DNA of 64,000 bases from an uncultured Oscillospiraceae bacterium. Lineage in GTDB: Bacteria; Bacillota; Clostridia; Oscillospirales; Oscillospiraceae. Each line of letters begins with the position of its first letter. Position 1 is the stretch's first letter. Under the pieces are notes generated by a model, which saw only the letters and a list, made by a program, of their open reading frames with translations, was not told where the DNA came from and did not search any database. The stretch is from contig CAJURY010000006.1 of the NCBI GenBank assembly GCA_910589155.1, forward strand, positions 1 to 64,000. Direction: 5' to 3'. The translations under genes and the position numbers were made by a program. Below, one piece after another: positions 37,001-42,837 of this stretch.

Positions 37001-37177
37001 GGCATTCCCGGTACCAATGGCTACCTCACTTATGCCCACATTCTCAACATCCCTGTTGGCAAGACTGTTTCCGCAAGAGCGTACTATGTGACACAAGACG
37101 GCACAATCGTCTATGGTACAGTTGCGAAGAACACCATTCAGAAGAACGCTTCTGATACCGGTCTGATTGCGGATTAA
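31004..37177 (+). CDS. Giant secreted subtilase, paralogue lacking SLH anchors
   Basis: This 2057-aa serine protease begins with GTG after GGAAAGGAAAG and a signal peptide (1-29). It is a clear paralogue of the protein at 18642 for most of its length: S8 triad Asp202 (IIDTGSDLDH), His287 (GEHGSHVAG) and Ser639 (SGTSMASP) with a PA-like insert; two dockerin-type calcium loops (DFNGDNVANGED and DLNGDGKVNTRD, about 811-866); a Big_2 domain (about 1200-1283); and a cohesin-like module (about 1604-1705). The C-terminal 350 residues differ: beta-rich InlB/Flg_new-like repeats (GW, FAGWFYEP) and an unassigned last domain, with no SLH. It may be released, or held by another surface protein. Codon bias suggests high expression. 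Confidence 0.92.
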   Translation: MKKQCNRLFSLLLVVAMLCSMIVMPTSAAGAAKIKFEKIDNSAIAASKENKQPLEAGASYRLTDKVRVSIVLKDEATIERFSTTGIAANQAAISYRSDLQSKQDAVASAISQEVLSGEKLDVVWNLTLAANIISANVQYGQIDKIKAVAGVADVVIETRYEPDVASVGELDPKMATSAEQIGSAAAYADGYTGAGTRIAIIDTGSDLDHQSLDAGAFTHALSKLDVDVSSLGLLDEAEIAAVLSQLNIGSRVSDASKLYVNAKIPFGYNYVDKDFDITHDNDTQGEHGSHVAGIATANRFIPNGDGTYADALTTVHTQGVAPDAQLITMKVFGKNGGAYDSDYMVAIEDAIVLGCDSVNLSLGSGNAGFSNNSNTTYQKILDNLADTDTVVAMSAGNSGSWVDNAQTAFANLYATDINMQTDGSPGSFTNSLAVASVDNSGATGAYLSAGETLMFYNETSGKNQPMTTIAGEQEYVLIDGVGTEAEFAALKNVLAGKIAICSRGTTSFYEKGNAAVKNGAIGVIIYNNQPGTINMNLDDYSYTAPCVSVTQANGAVLKANAAEQQEGDATYYLGTMTVSSDVASGDLGADYYTMSDFSSWGVPGSLELKPEITAPGGNIYSLNGVVPGGKAYEVMSGTSMASPQIAGMAALVAQYIKENGLAEQEGVTVRALSQSLLMSTAKPVIEEGSKNYYSVLKQGAGLANVGAAVSANSYILMGENATKTYADGKVKAELGADPAREGVYSFSFSINNMTSEAQKYALSADLFTQDLFEGIVNNAGETGMYMDTLVTNLAAITTWKVNGVSVANSAMYDFNGDNVANGEDAVALLEYVIGVRESITNLDKADLNGDGKVNTRDAYIELLGCDVEVPANGSVQIDVEIALTEAQKQALNTDVTNGSYIEGYVFVNAATTEEGVEGETHSIPVLGFYGNWSDASMFEVGSRTASASGKETRVPYLGKANANAVIVQYAGDASSYYFGGNPYFAEGAAYDEARNALSAAHGDKIAGVQYSLIRNAAAGRLTVTNLTTGAVEYTKNIGQSYAAYYHTNSSRWMNTSASQSMGFTPKGNDGDRYEVKLTMAPEYYVKNGVVDWDALGEGASKSLTFTVDNTAPEIKDVTVSEDKIITASVQDNQYLSVAFLINAEDKVVGKVQPVQNEAGEVVAISFDGSNLANGVYTLQVNDYADNASTYRIFYGIELTNDVESVTLNASTKKVIKGNTAQLTAAVAPENVSDASVTWTTSDASVATVDANGLVTGIGIGSCTVTATSNLDTTKSASCTINVESIAVTVFGALQDESGAAQLFGWNMETMDTWAVRNSFDTTMDINSVAWDWMEEDKAGATPYLYVQDVNALMRKVDVDEGTQFESTGSANAFGAAVQDMDFAFYGRSLATPREYGLFGIFGSYLLASENAMSNNFGTGWNLSSYLASYSGGTKFVGLTWGGIDSQNRDVMTALDDAGYIWLLRYNGTSSIGLGYIETDLNLSFPMNDNSQYCSLQYDDDLDKLYLSYFTGEANELYMLEFENGKFVSTKIGEFGNGVWPAALFMVSPNAATASNTASRVAAVNEAAESTAAIATVEAAPVVLETQRKTQAEKQEGQSDADDALTIDVTAKNAEGVDVTTNNGRMTVTYDPSVLKLESVNMSPAYHAYNAASGSVTLAYATLSEIPAGKAVATLKFSRLTKDATSVTVTNVEQNAETDAFDESFFIDADTSVKMTYVYADQQKVEMPQAGEAYTMLGADAFYTGAYDRDSFQVITGWMDQNGKTYALDEEITAAEDLTLTAVTEKILLLRDGYSKEIIGIMKESEAIHEVAAKLSYDPAEQEGTHDIIGSEFFSVYNGLQKDTYENGELRTTYTFAGWFYEPYCNEKDNWDNAYWGNSVGKDNLFGADSKVEGNSIYAYWINAGYLKTTIAYTSNETRATNTYALSTVPADLFKIYGFVLSTGADATNETLVKGAVINGMNVASIEKTSVYSWIGVSPFTTNMYANVFNGSLGGAYRPAGIPGTNGYLTYAHILNIPVGKTVSARAYYVTQDGTIVYGTVAKNTIQKNASDTGLIAD

Positions 37178-37204
37178 AGAAATAGAAAATTGCCGCGGCA
37201 GTGC

Positions 37205-37286
37205 GGCTGCGCTATAGCGCAGCCGGCTGTCCGGCCATGACGGACAGCCCCCACGCAAGAGAGTTTGCGTGGGGGCTGAATTTTTT
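37205..37286 (+). terminator. Triple hairpin ending the second subtilase transcript
   Basis: A perfect 20-base palindrome (GGCTGCGCTATAGCGCAGCC, 37205-37224) is followed by a GGCTGTCCG/CGGACAGCC stem and then by a 13-bp stem AGCCCCCACGCAA (37246-37258/37265-37277) with TTTTTT at 37281-37286. The last is a clear intrinsic terminator; the first two are extra. Confidence 0.82.
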
Positions 37287-37377
37287 GCGGAGAAACGGCG
37301 AGCATCCGCACTGCCTGCTTGCAGACGCGGATTTTGACGGGGGAATAGGATAATTTTGACATTTTCCGAGAAAGCCA

Positions 37378-37406
37378 TTGTAAATGAAAAGTCGCTGTGC
37401 TATACT
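37378..37406 (+). promoter_or_regulatory. Promoter of the MFS transporter gene
   Basis: -35 TTGTAA (37378-37383), 17-base spacer, -10 TATACT (37401-37406), 36 bases before the ATG. Confidence 0.55.
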
Positions 37407-37441
37407 GAACCGGAAATCAAAATGGGGGTAGGAGCCTTGCC

Positions 37442-38626
37442 ATGACAACGTTTCTTTTGCTGATTATTTATTTGATGTTTATTGGCCTGGGCATTCCAGA
37501 TTCCCTCCTGGGTCCTGCGTGGCCTGCAATCTATCCGTCTTTCGGCGTGGGCGTTTCCACCGCCAGCCTCATTACCCTGACAATTTCCGGCTGTACGGTG
37601 CTTTCCAGCCTTGCCAGCACCAAGCTGATCCGTCGTTTCGGTACTGCCAAGGTCACGGCAATTTGCACGGCTATGACTGCTGCTGCCCTGTTTGGCTACT
37701 CGATTTCCCCCAATCTTTTCTGCTTGTGGCTGTTTTCCATTCCCCTGGGACTGGGCGCTGGTTCCATCGACGCAGGGTTAAATAACTTTGTTGCCCTGCA
37801 CTATAAAGCCACCCATATGAATTTTCTCCATTGCTTTTATGGCATTGGGGTTTCTCTCAGTCCGTATTTGATGTCCGTGGCCTTGAGAAGTCATACCTGG
37901 CGTTTTGGCTATCAAATGGCCTTTGCGCTGCAAACGGTGCTGGCGCTGATTGCCATTGGCTCCATCCCACTGTGGCGCAAGGCAAATTTCCAAGAGGGGC
38001 AGGGTGCTGCGGAAGGGCAAGAGTCGGAGGTTGCCATCAAAGAGCTGCTGAAAATGCCCGCAATGCGCTGCGCCGCGCTGTATTTCCTCACGGCCTGCGC
38101 ATTGGAAATTACCTGCGGCACTTGGTGCAGTACGTATCTGGTAGCGGCGAAGGGATTGGCGGCGGACGCCGCTGCCCGCTATGCCCTTTGCTTTTATCTG
38201 GGTATGGCGCTGGGGCGATTTGTCTCCGGTCTGCTGGCAAACCGGCTTTCCCCGTGGTCTCTGATCCGCCTTGGCACTGGGATCACATTTGCCGCTGTTT
38301 TGCTGCTGCTATTGCCCCTGCCCATTTCTTTCAGTGTGCTGGCGCTGTTTTTGGCGGGGTTTGGTATAGGTCCGCTTTATCCCAATATGACCCACCTGAC
38401 CCCCAGCAATTTTGGCGCGGCCGCTTCGCAGACTGCGATCAGTATTCAAATGGCCGGCTGCTATGTGGGCAGCATGGCCGCGCCGGCAGTATTCGGTTGG
38501 ATTGCCCAGGGCTTCTCCGCTGGCTATTTGCCGGTTTACCTCATGGCGCTGTTCGCCGCTCTGACGCTGAGCTTGCAGGCGCTGCTGCGAAGTCTCAAAA
38601 AAGCTGGGCGGTACCCTTCGGCATAA
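37442..38626 (+). CDS. Major facilitator superfamily transporter
   Basis: This 394-aa protein has about twelve hydrophobic helices and the MFS loop-2 pattern (TKLIRRFGTAKV), with the second half repeating it in FVSGLLANRLSP. The GLGAGSIDAGLNNFVALHY and MNFLHCFYGIGVSLSP segments resemble the FucP/YbjJ-type sugar or small-molecule permeases. Substrate is unknown. The start has GTAGGAG upstream. It stands between the second subtilase and rplJL with its own promoter. Confidence 0.88.
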   Translation: MTTFLLLIIYLMFIGLGIPDSLLGPAWPAIYPSFGVGVSTASLITLTISGCTVLSSLASTKLIRRFGTAKVTAICTAMTAAALFGYSISPNLFCLWLFSIPLGLGAGSIDAGLNNFVALHYKATHMNFLHCFYGIGVSLSPYLMSVALRSHTWRFGYQMAFALQTVLALIAIGSIPLWRKANFQEGQGAAEGQESEVAIKELLKMPAMRCAALYFLTACALEITCGTWCSTYLVAAKGLAADAAARYALCFYLGMALGRFVSGLLANRLSPWSLIRLGTGITFAAVLLLLLPLPISFSVLALFLAGFGIGPLYPNMTHLTPSNFGAAASQTAISIQMAGCYVGSMAAPAVFGWIAQGFSAGYLPVYLMALFAALTLSLQALLRSLKKAGRYPSA

Positions 38627-38661
38627 TCTGCGATTTTGTGCAAAAAAATGGGAACTTGCCC

Positions 38662-38689
38662 TTGACAGGGGAAAAAAATCTGTTATAAT
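38662..38689 (+). promoter_or_regulatory. Promoter of the L10 leader-rplJL transcript
   Basis: Consensus -35 TTGACA (38662-38667), 16-base spacer, consensus -10 TATAAT (38684-38689). Confidence 0.75.
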
Positions 38690-38693
38690 AAAA

Positions 38694-38800
38694 AGGCTGC
38701 CAGAGACAGCAGGAGGCTTTATGCCGTAATGAATGTTTTCATCCTGCCGAGGTTTTGCACAAAGAATTTGTTTTTTTGTGTCCTCATGTCTGTTGGCATG
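38694..38800 (+). promoter_or_regulatory. Ribosomal protein L10 leader
   Basis: The 5' untranslated region contains GGCTGCCAGAGACAGCAGGAG and, further on, ATCCTGCCGAGG, matching the L10 leader of Firmicutes. The L10(L12)4 complex binds it to repress its own genes. It lies between the promoter and rplJ. Confidence 0.82.
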
Positions 38801-38815
38801 AGGATTTTTTATTTT
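38781..38815 (+). terminator. Attenuator between the L10 leader and rplJ
   Basis: TCCTCATG and CATGAGGA form an 8-bp stem followed by TTTTTTATTTT, directly before the rplJ ribosome site. It is the probable off-switch worked by the L10 leader. Confidence 0.72.
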
Positions 38816-38831
38816 CGGAGGTGACACTTTC

Positions 38832-39365
38832 ATGCCCAACGCAAAGGTACTTGAAAGCAAGAAAGCAGTCGTTGATACACTGGCCGAGACCATGAAGAAC
38901 GCTACCGCAGCGGTTTTCGTGGACTACAAGGGTATTACCGTTGCTCAGGATACCGAGCTGCGCCGTCAGTTCCGGGAGGCTTCCGTGGAATACGCCGTCG
39001 TTAAGAACACCCTGACCCGTTTTGCCGCTCACAAGGCTGGCTATAAGGAGTTTGACGAGGTTCTCAACGGTACCACTTCCATGGCCTGCACCACCGGCGA
39101 TCCCATCGCTCCGGCTCGTATCGTTTGCGAATTTGCCAAGAAGAACAAGAACGTTCTGACCATCAAGGGCGGCTTCGTAGAAGGCACCGCACTCACCGCA
39201 GAACAGCTCAACTCCTTCGGTGAGCTGCCCAGCAAGGACGCGCTCATCGCCCAGGTGCTTGGCACCTTCCTGGCTCCCATTTCCAGTCTGGCTTTCGTTT
39301 TGGATCAGGTTCGTATCCAGAAGGAAGGCGGCGCTCCCGCAGCCGAGGCTCCCGCTGAAGGCTAA
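38832..39365 (+). CDS. rplJ: 50S ribosomal protein L10
   Basis: This 177-aa protein is L10, the base of the ribosomal stalk that carries the L7/L12 dimers. Family segments seen: KKAVVDTLAETM, FVDYKGITVAQDTELRRQFR and EYAVVKNTLTRFA; the C-terminal helix (about 135-165) binds L7/L12. ATG at 38832 follows CGGAGGTG. It heads the pair rplJ-rplL behind an L10 leader. The usual upstream rplK-rplA is missing here. Confidence 0.98.
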   Translation: MPNAKVLESKKAVVDTLAETMKNATAAVFVDYKGITVAQDTELRRQFREASVEYAVVKNTLTRFAAHKAGYKEFDEVLNGTTSMACTTGDPIAPARIVCEFAKKNKNVLTIKGGFVEGTALTAEQLNSFGELPSKDALIAQVLGTFLAPISSLAFVLDQVRIQKEGGAPAAEAPAEG

Positions 39366-39371
39366 TTCATT

Positions 39372-39380
39372 TTATCCACA
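39372..39380 (+). other. Isolated consensus DnaA box
   Basis: TTATCCACA, a perfect DnaA box, lies in the rplJ-rplL gap. No second box or AT-rich unwinding region is near, so this is not an origin and may be chance. Confidence 0.3.
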
Positions 39381-39419
39381 ATTTTATTACGAATATAACG
39401 ATTTAGGAGGATATTTACA

Positions 39420-39794
39420 ATGGCTAGTGAAAAAGTCACTGCTCTCGTTGAGGAAGTTAAGGGTTTGACCGTTCTGGAGCTGTCCGAACTGGTACACACT
39501 CTGGAAGATGTTTTCGGTGTTTCCGCCGCTGCCGCCGCTGTTGCCGGCCCCGCCGCATCCGCTGCTCCCGCTGAAGAAGAAAAGACCGAGTTTGACGTAG
39601 TTCTGAAGGAAGTTGGCGGCAACAAGATTGCTGTCATCAAGGTTGTCCGCGCTGTGACCGGTCTGGGTCTGAAGGAAGCCAAGGAAATCGTTGACAACGT
39701 GCCCAAGACTCTGAAGGAAGCTGTTGCCAAGGAAGAGGCCGACAAGATCGTTGAAGATCTGAAGGCTGCTGGCGCTACCGCTGAGCTGAAGTAA
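39420..39794 (+). CDS. rplL: 50S ribosomal protein L7/L12
   Basis: This 124-aa stalk protein recruits translation factors. It has the N-terminal dimer domain (about 1-35), an alanine-rich hinge (about 36-55) and the C-terminal factor-binding domain with EFDVVLKEVGGNKIAVIKVV and GLGLKEAKEIVDNVPK. The start has AGGAGG upstream. A strong terminator follows, so rpoB is not in this transcript, unlike the common arrangement. Confidence 0.98.
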   Translation: MASEKVTALVEEVKGLTVLELSELVHTLEDVFGVSAAAAAVAGPAASAAPAEEEKTEFDVVLKEVGGNKIAVIKVVRAVTGLGLKEAKEIVDNVPKTLKEAVAKEEADKIVEDLKAAGATAELK

Positions 39795-39805
39795 GCGAAA
39801 AACAT

Positions 39806-39836
39806 AAAAAGCCGCTGCATGTGCAGCGGCTTTTTT
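39806..39836 (+). terminator. Terminator after rplL
   Basis: AAAAAGCCGCTGC and GCAGCGGCTTTTTT pair around ATGT and end in six T. Confidence 0.9.
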
Positions 39837-39882
39837 GTACGCAGTAAATTGTAGTGGGAATGCTTCAAAAGAAAGTACAATC

Positions 39883-40267
39883 ATGGGCATGGAAAGCAAT
39901 TTTCTCAAATTAAAGCTGACGGAGGGCTTTTCCATTTCGGCGAAAAGATCCGGGTGGTTTTGGAAAAGACGGCGGTCAATTGCGCTGTTGTGGAAGGCTT
40001 GTGGTAGTGGACTACAATGTAGGGAATCGAACCATTTCTCTGGAAGCCTGCTTTTCCTGCTTTGAAAAGCCGAAAACCTGTATGGCTGAGATAGCAAGCC
40101 TTTTCTACAAGTATAAGTGGGCGGACTATGGGGTTTATGGGAATCAAATGTTACCCGGTGAGAAATTTTGCAATTTGACAGGCTGGATTGAGGCGCAAAC
40201 GGCGGAAAATCGTCGGATTTTTGTAGAAAAATATTCGAAAAAACAAATCGATCTGCTGCCAAATTAG
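39883..40267 (+). pseudogene. Frameshifted ORF of unknown family
   Basis: Protein-like sequence is spread over different frames. One frame gives FHFGEKIRVVLEKTAVNCAV and continues VEGLW to a stop. A second, starting near 39980, continues VVVDYNVGNRTISLEACF through CFEKPKTCMAEIASLFYKYK to a stop at 40267. Joined, they read as one small protein of about 120 residues interrupted by an indel near 39995-40010. The frame opening at 39883 may supply the original start. I recognise no family. A sequencing error is the alternative. Confidence 0.4.
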
Positions 40268-40305
40268 GATTTTTATCGCAAGCGCCGAAAATACGATAAA
40301 GAATA

Positions 40306-40340
40306 AAGGTCTGGCGGCCGCTTGCGCGGCGCCAGACCTT
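40306..40340 (-). terminator. Terminator after fba
   Basis: Perfect 11-bp stem AAGGTCTGGCG/CGCCAGACCTT with GC-rich inner pairing, followed on the minus strand by TTTATTCTTTA. Confidence 0.75.
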
Positions 40341-40359
40341 GCTGCATGTTACATAGAAA

Positions 40360-41328
40360 TTAGGCCTTGCCTGCGCAGCCCAGAACGTTTACCAGCTTGT
40401 GGCGAACCAGTTCCTTGATGTTGGCGCGGGCGGGCTTCAGATACTCGCGGGGATCGAACTTGTCGGGATGCGCGTTGTAGAACGCACGGATGGTGCCGGT
40501 CATAGCCAGACGCAGGTCGGAGTCGATGTTGATCTTGCACACGGACAGCTCGGCGGCATGGCGGAGCTGCTCTTCGGGGATGCCCACAGCGTCGGGCATC
40601 TTGCCGCCGTTGTCGTTGATCATCTTCACATAGTTCTGGGGTACAGAGGAAGAGCCATGCAGAACGATGGGGAAGCCGGGCAGACGGCGGGAGACTTCTT
40701 CTAGTACGTCGAAACGCAGGGGAGGGGGAACCAGGATGCCCTTCTCGTTGCGGGTGCACTGGGCGGCGGTGAACTTGTAAGCGCCGTGGGAGGTGCCGAT
40801 GGCAATGGCCAGGGAGTCGCAGCCGGTCTTGGCGACAAACTCTTCCACTTCTTCAGGACGGGTGTAGGAGGCGGCGTGGGCTTCTACCTTTACGTCGTCC
40901 TCAATGCCGGCCAGGGTGCCCAACTCGGCTTCTACCACAACGCCGTGGTCGTGGGCATACTCCACAACCTTGCGGGTAATCTCAATATTTTCAGCGAAGG
41001 GCTTGGAGGAAGCGTCAATCATAACGGAGGTGAAACCGCCGTCGATGCAGCTCTTGCAGGTCTCGAAGTCGGGGCCGTGATCCAGATGCAAAACAATGGG
41101 AATTTCGGGGCACTCAATGGCGGCGGCTTCCACCAGCTTCACCAGATAGGTGTGGTTGGCGTAGGCGCGGGCACCCTTGGACACCTGCAAGATCACGGGA
41201 GCCTTTTCCTCGCGGCAGGCTTCGGTGATGCCCTGCACGATTTCCATGTTGTTGACGTTGAAAGCGCCGATGGCGTAGCCGCCCTCGTAGGCCTTCTTAA
41301 ACATTTCGGTACTTGTAACCAGAGGCAT
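40360..41328 (-). CDS. fba: Class II fructose-bisphosphate aldolase
   Basis: This 322-aa zinc aldolase splits fructose 1,6-bisphosphate in glycolysis. Metal and catalytic signatures are present: LHLDHGPDFETC with the first zinc histidine, GVVVEAELGTLAG, AIGTSHGAYKF with another ligand histidine, and VLHGSSSVPQ closing the site. ATG at 41328 follows AAGGAG. Strong codon bias suggests high expression. It is divergent from pfp, so two successive glycolytic steps share one control region. Confidence 0.97.
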   Translation of the reverse strand: MPLVTSTEMFKKAYEGGYAIGAFNVNNMEIVQGITEACREEKAPVILQVSKGARAYANHTYLVKLVEAAAIECPEIPIVLHLDHGPDFETCKSCIDGGFTSVMIDASSKPFAENIEITRKVVEYAHDHGVVVEAELGTLAGIEDDVKVEAHAASYTRPEEVEEFVAKTGCDSLAIAIGTSHGAYKFTAAQCTRNEKGILVPPPLRFDVLEEVSRRLPGFPIVLHGSSSVPQNYVKMINDNGGKMPDAVGIPEEQLRHAAELSVCKINIDSDLRLAMTGTIRAFYNAHPDKFDPREYLKPARANIKELVRHKLVNVLGCAGKA

Positions 41329-41380
41329 GTATAAACACTCCTTCATTTTATTGGCGGAAAACCGCCTTGTGTCTAAGCTT

Positions 41381-41408
41381 ATTATAACACGAATATCCGT
41401 TTTTTCAA
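41381..41408 (-). promoter_or_regulatory. Promoter of fba
   Basis: Minus strand: -35 TTGAAA (41403-41408), 16-base spacer, -10 TATAAT (41381-41386), back to back with the pfp promoter. Confidence 0.68.
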
Positions 41409-41417
41409 TAATATTAT

Positions 41418-41446
41418 TTGCTATTTTCCATAAATTGTGCTATACT
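41418..41446 (+). promoter_or_regulatory. Promoter of pfp
   Basis: -35 TTGCTA (41418-41423), 17-base spacer, -10 TATACT (41441-41446), 79 bases before the start codon. Confidence 0.55.
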
Positions 41447-41525
41447 TTTTATGCACCAAGGAAACACAATCCTCCTTGTGTGGATTTTGCCTAATCTGTA
41501 TTTCTATTTTCGGAGGTAATATAGT

Positions 41526-42770
41526 ATGTCTAACGAACCTTTGGTCGGCTCTGTCATTATCGGTCAGTCCGGCGGCCCTTCTTCTGTGATTAACTGCTCT
41601 GCTTACGGCGTCATCAAGACCGCCCTGGACAGCGAGTACGTCACCAAGGTCTATGGCGCGAACCATGGCATCAAGGGCGTTTTGGACGACCGGCTCATGA
41701 TTATGGACGAGGAAGACCCCGCAGAGCTGGAGCGCCTGCTGTACACCCCTTCTTCCGCCCTCGGCTCCTGCCGCTACAAGATTGCCGATCCCGATGTGGA
41801 CGACACCGACTATAAGCGCATTTTGGAAATCTTCCAGAAGTACAACGTCCGCTATTTCTTCTACAACGGCGGCAACGACTCCATGGACACCTGCAACAAG
41901 ATTTCCAAGTATATGAAGAAGGTCGGCTATGAATGCCGCGTGATGGGTGTGCCCAAGACCATCGACAACGATCTGGCCGGCACCGACCACTGTCCCGGCT
42001 TCGCCTCCGCCGCCAAGTATATCGCCACTTCCATCATGGAAGTTTCCAGAGACTGCCAAGTTTACGATACCGGCATGGTGACCATCGTAGAATGCATGGG
42101 TCGTCACGCCGGCTGGCTGACTGCCGCCGCTGCTTTGGCGAACGTCAAGAACGACGGTCCCGACCTCATTTACCTGCCGGAGCGGGATTTCGACATGGAT
42201 CAGTTCATTGCCGACGTAAAGCGCATTTACGCCGAGAAGAAGAACTGCCTGGTTGCCGTTTCCGAGGGCATCCACTATGCCGACGGCTCTTTCGTATCCG
42301 AGGCAAAGACCTCCGGCACCGACGGCTTCGGCCATGCCCAGCTTGGCGGTCTGGCCGCCCGTCTGGCGGATGTTGTGAAGGCCGCCACCGGCGCAAAGGT
42401 GCGCGGCATTGAGCTGAGCCTCTTGCAGCGCTGCGCCACCCACTGCGCTTCCGGCACCGACATTGCCGAGTCTTTCCTGTCCGGCAAGACCGCCGTGGAA
42501 GCCGCCATCGCCGGCGAAACCGACAAGATGGTTGGCTTTGCCTGCACTCGCGACGAAAACGGCTACAAGTGCGAGCCTAAGCTGTTCGACCTGTCTTTGG
42601 TGGCCAACACCGAGAAGAAGGTTCCTCTGGAGTGGATCAACGAGGCCGGCAACGGCGTCAATCAGGGCTTCATCGACTATTGCCTGCCCCTGATTCAGGG
42701 TGAAACCGGCATGGTCAAGGAAGACGGCCTGCCCCGCTTCTGCAAGCTGAAGAAAGTTTTCGCGGAATAA
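41526..42770 (+). CDS. pfp: Pyrophosphate--fructose 6-phosphate 1-phosphotransferase
   Basis: This 414-aa phosphofructokinase has two residues that mark pyrophosphate rather than ATP as donor: Asp in GGNDSMDT and Lys in PKTIDNDL. It phosphorylates fructose 6-phosphate reversibly, saving ATP in fermenters. Other active-site segments are GQSGGPSSVIN at the start and MGRHAGWLTA in the middle. The start follows CGGAGG. It is divergent from fba and followed 67 bases later by a TIGR00300-family gene. Confidence 0.93.
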   Translation: MSNEPLVGSVIIGQSGGPSSVINCSAYGVIKTALDSEYVTKVYGANHGIKGVLDDRLMIMDEEDPAELERLLYTPSSALGSCRYKIADPDVDDTDYKRILEIFQKYNVRYFFYNGGNDSMDTCNKISKYMKKVGYECRVMGVPKTIDNDLAGTDHCPGFASAAKYIATSIMEVSRDCQVYDTGMVTIVECMGRHAGWLTAAAALANVKNDGPDLIYLPERDFDMDQFIADVKRIYAEKKNCLVAVSEGIHYADGSFVSEAKTSGTDGFGHAQLGGLAARLADVVKAATGAKVRGIELSLLQRCATHCASGTDIAESFLSGKTAVEAAIAGETDKMVGFACTRDENGYKCEPKLFDLSLVANTEKKVPLEWINEAGNGVNQGFIDYCLPLIQGETGMVKEDGLPRFCKLKKVFAE

Positions 42771-42837
42771 GAAATGCGTTTACAGCGCCCTGTCCGGTTT
42801 GGGCGGGGCGCTGTCACTACAAAAGGAGGTTTTGAAA

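Noticed and set aside
31730..37378. 1882-codon minus-strand frame opposite the second subtilase
   Set aside because: Same reason: mirror of strong sense codon bias.
39372..39380. Replication origin at the DnaA box
   Set aside because: Single box, no cluster, no AT-rich unwinding element, inside a ribosomal operon.
39387..40262. 291-codon minus frame opposite rplL
   Set aside because: Opposite a certain ribosomal protein gene and running through its terminator; no family resemblance.
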